Assembly (NCBI GenBank): GCA_015485585.1
Contig: WFTI01000011.1
Location: 1 to 43,006, forward strand
Direction of reading: 5' to 3'
Origin: Candidatus Dojkabacteria bacterium
GTDB lineage: Bacteria > Patescibacteriota > Dojkabacteria > GCA-002793355
Length of the DNA stretch: 43,006 bases
The notes beneath the pieces were generated by a model. That model was not told where the DNA came from. It saw only the letters and a program-made list of their open reading frames with translations, and did no database searches. The position numbers were made by a program, and so were the translations under genes. This document shows positions 8,147-16,030 of this stretch, one piece after another (position 1 is the stretch's first letter; each line of letters opens with the position of its first letter).

Positions 8147-8352
8147 GGGGGAGGTAGAGTAGTTTCCTTTGCTAGAAGTCACGTAACAACTTTTCTAAGG
8201 TTCTTAAAGTCGGATTAAAATTTACGTTATATTTCTGTCTGCATTGTAAGGGGCTTACTGCATTAATAATTTTTAGTAAAGTAACCAAAGGCTACGTGGT
8301 TTGATCTAATACTCATAGATTCGTGGAGAAAGTCTCTCTCTACAGAAAAAAC
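8147..8352. other. Spacer of 206 bases with no gene seen
   Basis: This is the longest gene-free stretch, between tRNA-Arg and the end of the DUF4870 gene. It holds short hairpin-forming pieces (GTAAG-GGG-CTTAC near 8247, AACCA...TGGTT near 8285) but no U-tract terminator, ORF or RNA family that I recognise. Confidence 0.4.
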
Positions 8353-8676
8353 CTACGCATATTTTTCTGCTAGATCCCCCACTATAGGGAGTTTGAATCT
8401 CTCTCCTTGGGCTGCTTTAACTACCAATACGATAATAAGAATCAATTGGGCTGGAACCAGTAGGGGGCTTAACATCCACCCGATCATGGGGAATAGGTTT
8501 ATTAAAAACAACGGCAAGAAAGTAAACAATGACTGATAAGCATGAAACCTTACAAATTTATTCTCTTTTTCTATCAAGACAATCACAAGCCCACTTAGCC
8601 ACCCAAGAATATATGCCAATGCTGCTGCAAGATTCTCATCAAGCCCAAGAGAGGTTTGTGCCTTTTTCTTTGTCAT
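8353..8676 (-). CDS. DUF4870 (Tic20-like) small membrane protein
   Basis: 107 aa with about three hydrophobic segments and the DUF4870 pattern: NLAAALAYILGWLSG near the N-terminus, then EKENKFVRFHAYQSL, and an ILIIVLVVKAAQGERFKLPIVG end. The family is widespread and short, and resembles Tic20/HOTT-type membrane proteins; its function is unknown. TATACT stands six bases before the ATG, giving another leaderless start. It is divergent from tyrS and has no operon partner. Confidence 0.9.
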   Translation of the reverse strand: MTKKKAQTSLGLDENLAAALAYILGWLSGLVIVLIEKENKFVRFHAYQSLFTFLPLFLINLFPMIGWMLSPLLVPAQLILIIVLVVKAAQGERFKLPIVGDLAEKYA

Positions 8677-8682
8677 GTGGTA

Positions 8683-8688
8683 AGTATA
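8683..8688 (-). promoter_or_regulatory. -10 box for the DUF4870 gene
   Basis: TATACT on the minus strand, exactly six bases from the ATG at 8676. Confidence 0.55.
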
Positions 8689-8728
8689 ACAGATAAAAGT
8701 ATACTATGCAAGGTTTTAGATTTCTATA

Positions 8729-8734
8729 TATAAT
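8729..8734 (+). promoter_or_regulatory. -10 box for tyrS
   Basis: TATAAT five bases before the tyrS ATG; the predicted start point falls on or next to the start codon. Confidence 0.6.
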
Positions 8735-8739
8735 CCTTA

Positions 8740-9879
8740 ATGCAGGAGAAAATCAAGGACTTTCTAAGGCATCCTTACCTTGAGGAGGTTCTTATTGATG
8801 AAGATTTTATTAACCTCTTTAAAAGAGTAGAAAAGATACGTCATTATATCGGTTTTGAGATATCTGGAAAACTACATATAGGTAGTGGAATAATAACCCT
8901 TGAGGTCATAAAACAGTTGCAAGATCTAGGAGTAGAAACCACAATTTTTCTAGCTGATTGGCACAGTTGGATCAACAATAAGCTGGGCGGAGACATAGAT
9001 TTTATCCGTAAGGTTGCAATTTCATATGTAAAGGAGGTTTTTGTAGCATGTGCTAAGGTGGTTAAAGCTGATCCTTCTAAGATACGGTTCGTTCTAGGAA
9101 ACGACCTGTATCAAGAGAATCATTCACATTGGGCTACATTTATGCAGGTTGGCATGCATACCACCCTGGCTCGTATAAAGAGGAGCATCTCTATTATGGG
9201 CCGTAAACAGGGCGAAAGTGTCACATTTGCCCAGCTTTGTTACCCTCCTTTGCAGGTTGCTGATATTTTTACCCTTCAGGTTCATATAGCTCATGCTGGT
9301 ATGGACCAACGTAAAGCACATGTTATTGCTCGTGAAGTAGCAGAACATATTACTATTAATCCTTTAAAAGATAAAAATGGTAAGATAATAAAACCAGTCG
9401 CCGTCCACCAGCGCTTAGTTCCAAGTTTGCTTGCTCCTTCTAAATGGCCTCTTAGTGAAGATGAGGCTAAAAAACTTCTTCGTAGTGGTGATATGAAGAT
9501 GAGTAAAAGCAAACCAGAAGGTGCGATATTTGTGCTTGATTCACCTGATGATATAAGACGTAAGATTCACGGAGCCTTTGCTCCTGAAGGTGACCTTACC
9601 TATAATCCTTTAGCAGTATGGGTTAAGATGTTTGTATTTGATCGTAATCAAGAGTTTTTCATAAAACGTGATAAGCGTTTCGGTGGAAACATAACTATCA
9701 GATCTTGGGAGGAGTTTGTAGATATATACGAAGCTAAAGCTTTGCATCCTTTAGATGTTAAAAACGCTTTTGCGGAGTATCTTATTGAGTTCTTAGCTCC
9801 TGCAAGAGAGTATGTTGGGGGTTTAAGGGGAGATTTTGCCCGTATTGAGCAGGAGTTATCGCAGAGGATTACGCGATAA
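8740..9879 (+). CDS. tyrS: Tyrosyl-tRNA synthetase, archaeal/eukaryal type
   Basis: Charges tRNA-Tyr. It is a class I synthetase with the HIGH-like motif in GFEISGKLHIGSG (HIGS at residues 46-49) and a perfect KMSKS at 253-257. The stretch QVADIFTLQVHIAHAGMDQRKAHVIARE matches the tyrosine-binding and dimer region of archaeal and eukaryal TyrRS (class Ic, shared with TrpRS) rather than the E. coli form, which has a different linker and an S4-like C-terminal RNA-binding domain. That S4 domain is absent; at 379 aa the protein ends with a short helical tail. The direct -10-to-ATG spacing implies a leaderless mRNA. It stands alone before tRNA-Val. The tyrosine assignment is more likely than tryptophan because of the HAGMDQRK motif. 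Confidence 0.93.
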   Translation: MQEKIKDFLRHPYLEEVLIDEDFINLFKRVEKIRHYIGFEISGKLHIGSGIITLEVIKQLQDLGVETTIFLADWHSWINNKLGGDIDFIRKVAISYVKEVFVACAKVVKADPSKIRFVLGNDLYQENHSHWATFMQVGMHTTLARIKRSISIMGRKQGESVTFAQLCYPPLQVADIFTLQVHIAHAGMDQRKAHVIAREVAEHITINPLKDKNGKIIKPVAVHQRLVPSLLAPSKWPLSEDEAKKLLRSGDMKMSKSKPEGAIFVLDSPDDIRRKIHGAFAPEGDLTYNPLAVWVKMFVFDRNQEFFIKRDKRFGGNITIRSWEEFVDIYEAKALHPLDVKNAFAEYLIEFLAPAREYVGGLRGDFARIEQELSQRITR

Positions 9880-9898
9880 GCGTATTAGTAAGCTGGGG

Positions 9899-9904
9899 TA
9901 TAAT
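9899..9904 (+). promoter_or_regulatory. -10 box for tRNA-Val
   Basis: TATAAT ten bases before the mature tRNA 5' end; it probably drives the tRNA and perhaps also the GGDEF gene downstream. Confidence 0.55.
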
Positions 9905-9914
9905 TCGGTACATA

Positions 9915-9987
9915 GGGCGGGTAGCTCAGAGGTTAGAGCGTCTCGTTTACACCGAGAAGGTCGCAGGTTCGAATCCTGCCCCGCCCA
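9915..9987 (+). tRNA. tRNA-Val (anticodon TAC)
   Basis: Cloverleaf with acceptor GGGCGGG/CCCGCCC, D arm GCTC/GAGC, anticodon stem TCTCG/CGAGA with loop TTTACAC (TAC), and T arm GCAGG-TTCGAAT-CCTGC. Discriminator A. CCA is not encoded. Confidence 0.96.
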
Positions 9988-10021
9988 TGGTTTAAAGTCT
10001 TTTAAAACCCTAAAGGTTGAT

Positions 10022-10028
10022 AAGGAGG
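10022..10028 (+). promoter_or_regulatory. Strong Shine-Dalgarno site of the GGDEF gene
   Basis: AAGGAGG with seven bases to the ATG at 10036. It is the clearest ribosome binding site in the window and fixes the start; it fits a leadered transcript coming from the tRNA-Val promoter. Confidence 0.8.
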
Positions 10029-10035
10029 GTAAGTT

Positions 10036-11496
10036 ATGTCGTCCTATTTAAAAACCATAATCCTTGAAACCCTTTTTAGTCGGATCGGTGGGAAAGAAAG
10101 ATTCTCAATAAAAGAGCAGAAAGTTTTAGAGCGTTTTTTACTGAAAGCTTGTGATACCCGTCTTTTACAAGGGGCACGTTTTAAAGCAAAAAGTATAGGT
10201 CAAGTTGTTATGCTGAAAAGAAAACCTTTTTTGAGAGAGATTACATTTTTAAAGCCGAATGCAAGAACTCTCACTTTTCTATTCTTTGATATCGGTAATG
10301 TGTTTGAGGCTAATCAGGCGGTCGATAGCCAAGGTAGGCTCGGAGGTGATTATCTAATCTGTACTGTAGGTGAGGCTTTACAAAGTGCAATAGTGAGGTT
10401 TCTTAAAAGGTATCCCTTTTTTAGAAGCCGTATACTTTTTTGCCGTTACGGAGGAGATGAGTTTTCAGTTGTATTGTCTGATGCAACGCAAGAGCAAGTA
10501 GATGACCTAATAAAACTGATCAAGAGGTTTCTATCTACCAAAACTGCTTATTTCGGAAAGCAACAAAAAGAGCGGAAAGTTACTTTAAAGGAGAACAAGA
10601 TCAAAACAGCAACTTTTACAGATACCGAACGAAACTTTCTTCATTCACTTAAAAACGGTATTTTGTTGGGGATCGATGGTGTAAAAGATAAGTCGTTTTT
10701 GTTTGAGCAGTTAGATAATTCATTTTGTAATGAGGCATCGTTGACAGTCGGTGACTTCCTTCAAAAGTATCCTGAGTTTTATCCGTATTTTGAGATAGCG
10801 AGAAAGTATAATCTAGAAGATCTCTTTGTAAAGTTTATATGTGAGTATCTCTATGATCCTTTACTTGAAGATATAACCTTCGGTCTTGATGAGTTCTATC
10901 CGCTCTTAGCGGAGAGGAAGTTTAAAGAAGTCTTTTTGTTTGGTTTAAAACTGAAAGAGCTAAACAGATTAACCTCGTACTCATTTGCTGACATGTTAAT
11001 TAAAGATTTGTGGAGAACAATAAAAGGGGCTCTTGGAGGAGATTATAAGGATTTCTATGTTGGTAGATATGGCGGTACTATTATTCTTGGAACTTCGAAG
11101 AAAATTAGTGCGAGTCTCTATAACAAGTTATTAAACATTAAAAGTGTCTCTTTAACATATCATACCGAAAGTGTTACTGCATTTGTAGGTAAGGTTTTTA
11201 AAGAGGTTCCTAAAGGTCTCTCTTTAATGCAGGCTCGTTTTTTTGTGAGTTCTCTCCTTGAGGATCTTACTCGTGACTGGATAAAAAATGTGATTTGTGA
11301 GGTTAAAGATAATAAAGAGGTACTTTCCCTTTTGAACAAGATCTTCAAGGGAGATTCCAATATTGATGAGGAACTAATACAGGGTTTGAGTTTAACGGAA
11401 CGAATAATAGTTACTTATTTTATGAACGAACGTCGAAAGTCACGTATAGAGGTTGCTAAAACGGTCAAAGAGGTTAGAGAGATCTTAGATTACTAG
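10036..11496 (+). CDS. Tandem GGDEF protein, second domain degenerate
   Basis: 486 aa, soluble. Residues about 78-165 form a GGDEF domain: FFDIGNVFEAN with Asp85 and Asn93 in the metal/nucleotide positions, GGD at 103-105, and RYGGDEFSVVL with an intact GGDEF at 139-143. This part could make cyclic di-GMP. The C-terminal half has a second copy in outline: ADMLIKDLWRTIKG then VGRYGGTIILG at 342-352, where GGDEF has become GGTII, so it is unlikely to be catalytic. There is no sensor domain of known type and no EAL or PilZ partner in the window. The first 75 residues are helical and unassigned. Translation starts from a strong Shine-Dalgarno site just after tRNA-Val. Cyclic di-GMP control of pili is a possible role (inference). 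Confidence 0.78.
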   Translation: MSSYLKTIILETLFSRIGGKERFSIKEQKVLERFLLKACDTRLLQGARFKAKSIGQVVMLKRKPFLREITFLKPNARTLTFLFFDIGNVFEANQAVDSQGRLGGDYLICTVGEALQSAIVRFLKRYPFFRSRILFCRYGGDEFSVVLSDATQEQVDDLIKLIKRFLSTKTAYFGKQQKERKVTLKENKIKTATFTDTERNFLHSLKNGILLGIDGVKDKSFLFEQLDNSFCNEASLTVGDFLQKYPEFYPYFEIARKYNLEDLFVKFICEYLYDPLLEDITFGLDEFYPLLAERKFKEVFLFGLKLKELNRLTSYSFADMLIKDLWRTIKGALGGDYKDFYVGRYGGTIILGTSKKISASLYNKLLNIKSVSLTYHTESVTAFVGKVFKEVPKGLSLMQARFFVSSLLEDLTRDWIKNVICEVKDNKEVLSLLNKIFKGDSNIDEELIQGLSLTERIIVTYFMNERRKSRIEVAKTVKEVREILDY

Positions 11497-11504
11497 TTAT
11501 AATT

Positions 11505-12467
<963 letters not shown>

Positions 12468-12508
12468 TCTAAAAACCTGCTAGGTTTATAAATAAGAGGG
12501 TGGAATAG

Positions 12509-12538
12509 TTTTTATTCTAACACAGGTTAGAATAAAAA
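12509..12538. promoter_or_regulatory. Perfect palindrome forming a divergent promoter or operator
   Basis: TTTTTATTCTAAC, loop ACAG, GTTAGAATAAAAA: 13-base perfect inverted repeat between divergent genes. Each arm carries a TAGAAT -10 hexamer on its own strand. The plus-strand copy (12528-12533) is six bases before the 71-aa gene's ATG; the minus-strand copy points to the 320-aa gene, whose ATG is about 46 bases away. Confidence 0.65.
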
Positions 12539-12539
12539 T

Positions 12540-12755
12540 ATGAACAGTCAAAACAACGATACGGCAAATTCTCATGTTCAAACCATAAAACCGCAAGATG
12601 TAAATACAGGTGATAAGTCACAACTGGCGCTTAAAGAGGATAAAAGTGTATGGAGGGCTATTGAGGATTTTCTCAGGGAATTTCGAATGAAGATGGTAAA
12701 ACCAATTAAGATACCCGTTTATTGGGGAAATCCATTCAGAAAGCAGAGGTACTAG
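12540..12755 (+). CDS. Small protein, 71 aa, next to the secretion ATPase
   Basis: Unrecognised. It is polar and Asn/Asp/Gln-rich for the first 30 residues, then has a helical basic part (VWRAIEDFLREFRMKM) and an aromatic/proline tail (KIPVYWGNPFRKQRY). There is no membrane segment or signal. The TAGAAT box six bases before the ATG supports it as a real leaderless gene, and its promoter core GTTAGAATAAA also occurs before the SH3b gene at 33165 and, slightly changed, before the PrgI gene. Its last 20 bases overlap the end of the convergent VirB4-like gene. A role with the secretion apparatus is suggested only by position and promoter. Confidence 0.6.
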   Translation: MNSQNNDTANSHVQTIKPQDVNTGDKSQLALKEDKSVWRAIEDFLREFRMKMVKPIKIPVYWGNPFRKQRY

Positions 12756-14619
12756 GAACAGCAGGATTATACGGTTTTGAGTATTCAAGTAGCTTGTCTT
12801 TCGTGAGATTTAAGAGGATATCTTCATTTATCTTTTTAATCTCACCGGGTTTTGAGGTTATAAGCTGATGTTCGAGTTGACTTGAGATCACGCGTAATCC
12901 AAGGTGATATTTTCCGGCGAAGAATAAACCTTCTCCCACCGGAGCATTAGTTAAAAACTCTTTCTCACCCACTGTTAGGTTAAAAAGTTTGGCAAGAAGG
13001 GGAATCGCCGAGGAATCTTGTTTTAGAAGCATCTTCATGCTTGAGTTCGTGATAACAGCTTTTCCATACTTAGAGTTGATAAACTCGTCAACATCTTGGC
13101 TTATTGTAGTTAAACCGAGATTGTATTTACGTGCTCTTTTAGCGATTGAGAAAACAAACTGGGCGGAGTCTTCAAACTGCATAAGGTGCCATGCCTCATC
13201 GATTATTAATAGTTTCTGAACTTCGCGTAACTCTTTGATCTTGCTCCACAGATAATCAAGAATAAGGTACATAGCAAGGGGTCTTAACTCGTCTCTTAGG
13301 TCTCGCACACTAAAGATAACCAGTTGATTGTCAAGCTTAATGGTTGTTGGTTGGTTAAAGACACCAGAGGCACTTCCTACCACATAGGGCAACAGCCGTT
13401 CTGCTAAGCCTTGGGCTTCTTTTTCGGGCATTCCTTTCAGAATCTTATAAAGGTCTTCAAGTAAAGGAGGTTCTTTCGTCCATGTAGACGGATCGTTTGT
13501 TATTCCTTTTTCTCTGTATGTTAAGAAGAGTGCCTTATCAAGGATTGCTGTTTCAAGGGCGTTAAGCTCGGTTCTAAAAAGCAGTCTGAAGAATCTGTGT
13601 AAACTCAATATCTTGTCTTGTAAAAGATTTCTACGTGTTTTTTTAGTAGGATCTGTAAAAAACTCAAACGGATTAATCTTATTATCTGAAGTCGTAGAGA
13701 AGTTTATGTAAGAACCATCAAGTACTTTTGCTAACCTGTCGTATTCATGTTCTGGATCTATAATAAAGCAGTGGACTCCAAGCAACATATATCGAAGGAC
13801 TTGCAGTTTCACATAGTAGCTTTTTCCTGCTCCGCTTGTAGCAAATACTACCTCATTAGCGTTTGGCATTCTAAATCTGTTAAAGATTACAAGTGATCGA
13901 CTATGTAGATTTATTCCGTATAAGATTCCGTCAGGGTGCGCTAGGTGATAGCTTGTGAAAGGGAACATATAAGAGATGGTGGTTGTATCAAGTTCATGGT
14001 GTTTCCGTAAACGATCTTGCATTAGTGGGAGAGTAGAATTAAATCCGTTCTCTGCGTTAAGCAGGGTACTGTTTACCTTAAGTCCGATCGCCGAAAGAAG
14101 AGATCTTAGGGTGATTGTTTTGTTTTTTATTCCTTTTTTGTTTTTGGCTTGGATCCGCATATAAAGGCCTACTTTGAAGAACCGTTCATGTCCTGCTGCA
14201 ATACGGTCGATTAGTTTTTGGGCATCTTCTAACTTAACCTTCTCTTTAGGATCAAGCACTTTACCTTTTTGCATCTGGATCATAAGGCTCGCTTCAAGCT
14301 CAGCTATCTTTTGTCGTAGGGTTTCTAATATCTCATCTACACTGATAGGATAGACGTATAATGTTATTGCTCCTTCTTCTTCTATATTAATCAGGGGATC
14401 TAGAAAATTTGGATTAACAGTACGAGGATAGTCCGTTACATAGAACGTGCGGTTTATCGTACTATTTACTATCACATCTCTGAAATCAATCTCAAGATAA
14501 GATGGTGCAATCAGATCTTTTATGGTTAGCAACGGGGTTTTAGTGTTTAATGCTTCAAAACCTTGTTCGGCTTTGTTATCTTTTTTGGTTTTGCGTAGTT
14601 TTTTAAATATGTTTAGCAC
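12736..14619 (-). CDS. VirB4-like type IV secretion ATPase
   Basis: 627-aa cytoplasmic ATPase that powers substrate transfer or pilus-like assembly in type IV secretion. The N-terminal region has the family pattern DLIAPSYLEIDFRDVIVNS, TFYVTDYPRTVNPNFLDPLI and a coiled MQKGKVLDPKEKVKLEDA. The ATPase part has Walker A ATSGAGKSYY at about residues 261-270, IIDPEHEYDRLAKVLDG after it, and Walker B KLLIIDEAWHLMQ near 465-475. Both nucleotide motifs are intact. The start is GTG, seven bases after the TraC-like gene. It is the last gene of the long minus-strand run and overlaps the small gene at 12540 by 20 bases. Domain order matches the form found with PrgI and TraC-like partners in CPR and Gram-positive elements. 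Confidence 0.93.
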   Translation of the reverse strand: MLNIFKKLRKTKKDNKAEQGFEALNTKTPLLTIKDLIAPSYLEIDFRDVIVNSTINRTFYVTDYPRTVNPNFLDPLINIEEEGAITLYVYPISVDEILETLRQKIAELEASLMIQMQKGKVLDPKEKVKLEDAQKLIDRIAAGHERFFKVGLYMRIQAKNKKGIKNKTITLRSLLSAIGLKVNSTLLNAENGFNSTLPLMQDRLRKHHELDTTTISYMFPFTSYHLAHPDGILYGINLHSRSLVIFNRFRMPNANEVVFATSGAGKSYYVKLQVLRYMLLGVHCFIIDPEHEYDRLAKVLDGSYINFSTTSDNKINPFEFFTDPTKKTRRNLLQDKILSLHRFFRLLFRTELNALETAILDKALFLTYREKGITNDPSTWTKEPPLLEDLYKILKGMPEKEAQGLAERLLPYVVGSASGVFNQPTTIKLDNQLVIFSVRDLRDELRPLAMYLILDYLWSKIKELREVQKLLIIDEAWHLMQFEDSAQFVFSIAKRARKYNLGLTTISQDVDEFINSKYGKAVITNSSMKMLLKQDSSAIPLLAKLFNLTVGEKEFLTNAPVGEGLFFAGKYHLGLRVISSQLEHQLITSKPGEIKKINEDILLNLTKDKLLEYSKPYNPAVPSTSAF

Positions 14620-14626
14620 GTTCAGT

Positions 14627-15256
14627 CTAAAGGTTTATCTTACTACCATCTTCAAAGTTGATCTGCTTTGCTTCAGGGTTGTATATTTTATAAAGCAGTT
14701 TAACTACCTCTTCAGTATTAAGCTCTCTGGCATCAAGCCCCATATGTTTAAAATGGGTGATTATCTGGTTGACCTTGGGGGTAAGATGGTTGTTTACGCT
14801 TTCTAGAAGTACCTGTCTTAAAGAAGCAGGAGCACTACGGTTATATACCGATGTGTGGTGTTTTACGATGATAAAGAATCTTCTATCAAACACTGTCTTA
14901 AACTCAATGATATTTCCTATAAAACGAGCATATATTTTCAAGTAAGCGTTAAGCTTAGGGCTTGTTATTTTCTGTGAAACAGTTTGTAAGAAGTCAAGAT
15001 AATCGTTCATAACGATCTTGTGGTTTTCGATGTATATCTGTATCGGAAAATCAAGCGAATTAATAAAAGTTGCAAATTTTTTTATAAGAAATGATTGTTC
15101 ATCAGGATTAAGTAGCGAGAAGTTTACAGGCTGAACCTGTACGATTTTAAGGTAGTCTCCGTTCTGTAAGATAACGATACCTCCGATTACATCAATAACC
15201 TCAACAAACCCTTGGGTTCGAGATCTGATTCTTAATCGGTTTACTAGTAGTTTCAT
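14627..15256 (-). CDS. TraC-like N-terminal domain protein of the type IV secretion system
   Basis: 209 aa, no membrane segment. The N-terminal half (FVEVIDVIGGIVILQNGDYLKIVQVQPVNF) resembles the N-terminal TraC/VirB4 domain that docks with the membrane complex, with LNPDEQSFLIKKFATFINSL continuing the same module. It lacks any ATPase motif. In related clusters a free domain of this type sits between PrgI and VirB4, as here: the start ATG directly follows the PrgI stop codon and the VirB4 gene begins seven bases after its end. Because the VirB4-like protein already has its own N-terminal domain, I read this as a separate subunit rather than a broken VirB4. Confidence 0.75.
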   Translation of the reverse strand: MKLLVNRLRIRSRTQGFVEVIDVIGGIVILQNGDYLKIVQVQPVNFSLLNPDEQSFLIKKFATFINSLDFPIQIYIENHKIVMNDYLDFLQTVSQKITSPKLNAYLKIYARFIGNIIEFKTVFDRRFFIIVKHHTSVYNRSAPASLRQVLLESVNNHLTPKVNQIITHFKHMGLDARELNTEEVVKLLYKIYNPEAKQINFEDGSKINL

Positions 15257-16024
15257 CTATTTGTTCGGTTCTATTTTAATCAGCGGGTATGGTTTTCCTG
15301 TAAAAGGCACTACAAGGGTAGGGTACCTTAGCTGTGGATGGTTTATCTCCACAATGTAGTTGGCAGAGGGTAAGGGTTCATTAAAATATACTATTCCGAA
15401 CCTGTTGGTTTCTCCTACGAAGATTGTTTTACCGTTACTGTTTTTAAGGTTTACTTTTACGTTGGGTTGGGGCTCTCCTGCGTGGTTTATGAGTTTTATA
15501 GCAAGGGTGTTAGGAATAGCGGGAATCTTCACGCTTGTATCAAGATGTTCACTTACAAACTTATCATCTACTTTAACTACTGAGGCTGTACCTTTTGATG
15601 TCATCTGAAGAATCGCTTGTTTTGTGTTAAGTTTAAATTTCGGTTTAAGGTATAGTTTTAGGTAGGTCGGAAAACTTTTTGGTTTGGCTTTCAAACGGTC
15701 AGGATAAGCAATCGTTACATTACTACTTGCAAGACGCCACACCCTCATTAAGGGCACAGAGAAGTATGTGAAGTATCGACTTAATAGAACCCATAATGGA
15801 ATCCCCTCAATTTTTATAAAGATTAGTGCTAGGGGAGAGATAAATGCAATCAAAGCAAGGCTGTATGCTATGGGTAAAGAGATGATCTGTCTTCTTCCTA
15901 GATCTTGAAGAATATACGCTAAGGTGCCTGAGGCTCCGATGACTATAAACTGCTTCCACGTCAGCCCTGCAAGAATCTTAAATTCATATCGTGTTACCTG
16001 TTGTGGCACTACATGTTCTTGCAT
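15257..16024 (-). CDS. PrgI-family membrane protein with C-terminal Ig/carboxypeptidase-regulatory-like domain
   Basis: 255 aa. The N-terminal 100 residues are a PrgI domain: VPQQVTRYEFKILAGLTWKQF, then two membrane segments (about 28-45 and 50-72), the usual small inner-membrane partner of VirB4 in Gram-positive-type secretion systems. From about residue 165 to the end there is a beta-sandwich of the carboxypeptidase-regulatory type (LAIKLINHAGEPQPNVKVNL, NRFGIVYFNEPLPSANYIVEI). Simple PrgI proteins are often only about 100-130 aa, so the added domain is notable. The ATG lies eight bases after a TAGAAT that overlaps the lepA stop codon, so the secretion genes may have their own promoter. Confidence 0.88.
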   Translation of the reverse strand: MQEHVVPQQVTRYEFKILAGLTWKQFIVIGASGTLAYILQDLGRRQIISLPIAYSLALIAFISPLALIFIKIEGIPLWVLLSRYFTYFSVPLMRVWRLASSNVTIAYPDRLKAKPKSFPTYLKLYLKPKFKLNTKQAILQMTSKGTASVVKVDDKFVSEHLDTSVKIPAIPNTLAIKLINHAGEPQPNVKVNLKNSNGKTIFVGETNRFGIVYFNEPLPSANYIVEINHPQLRYPTLVVPFTGKPYPLIKIEPNK

Positions 16025-16030
16025 ATATCT

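Noticed and set aside
9836-10051. 71-aa plus-strand ORF overlapping tyrS and tRNA-Val
   Set aside because: It is the translation of tRNA-Val and flanks (the SSEVRASRLHREGRRFES text is typical of tRNA read-through) and has no start signal.
12509-12538. Palindrome as an intrinsic terminator
   Set aside because: It lies between divergent starts, its stem is AT-rich, and each arm carries a well placed -10 box.
14619-15256. VirB4 split by a frameshift into the 209- and 627-aa parts
   Set aside because: The 627-aa protein already has a full VirB4 N-terminal domain and the order PrgI, TraC-like, VirB4 is a usual arrangement.
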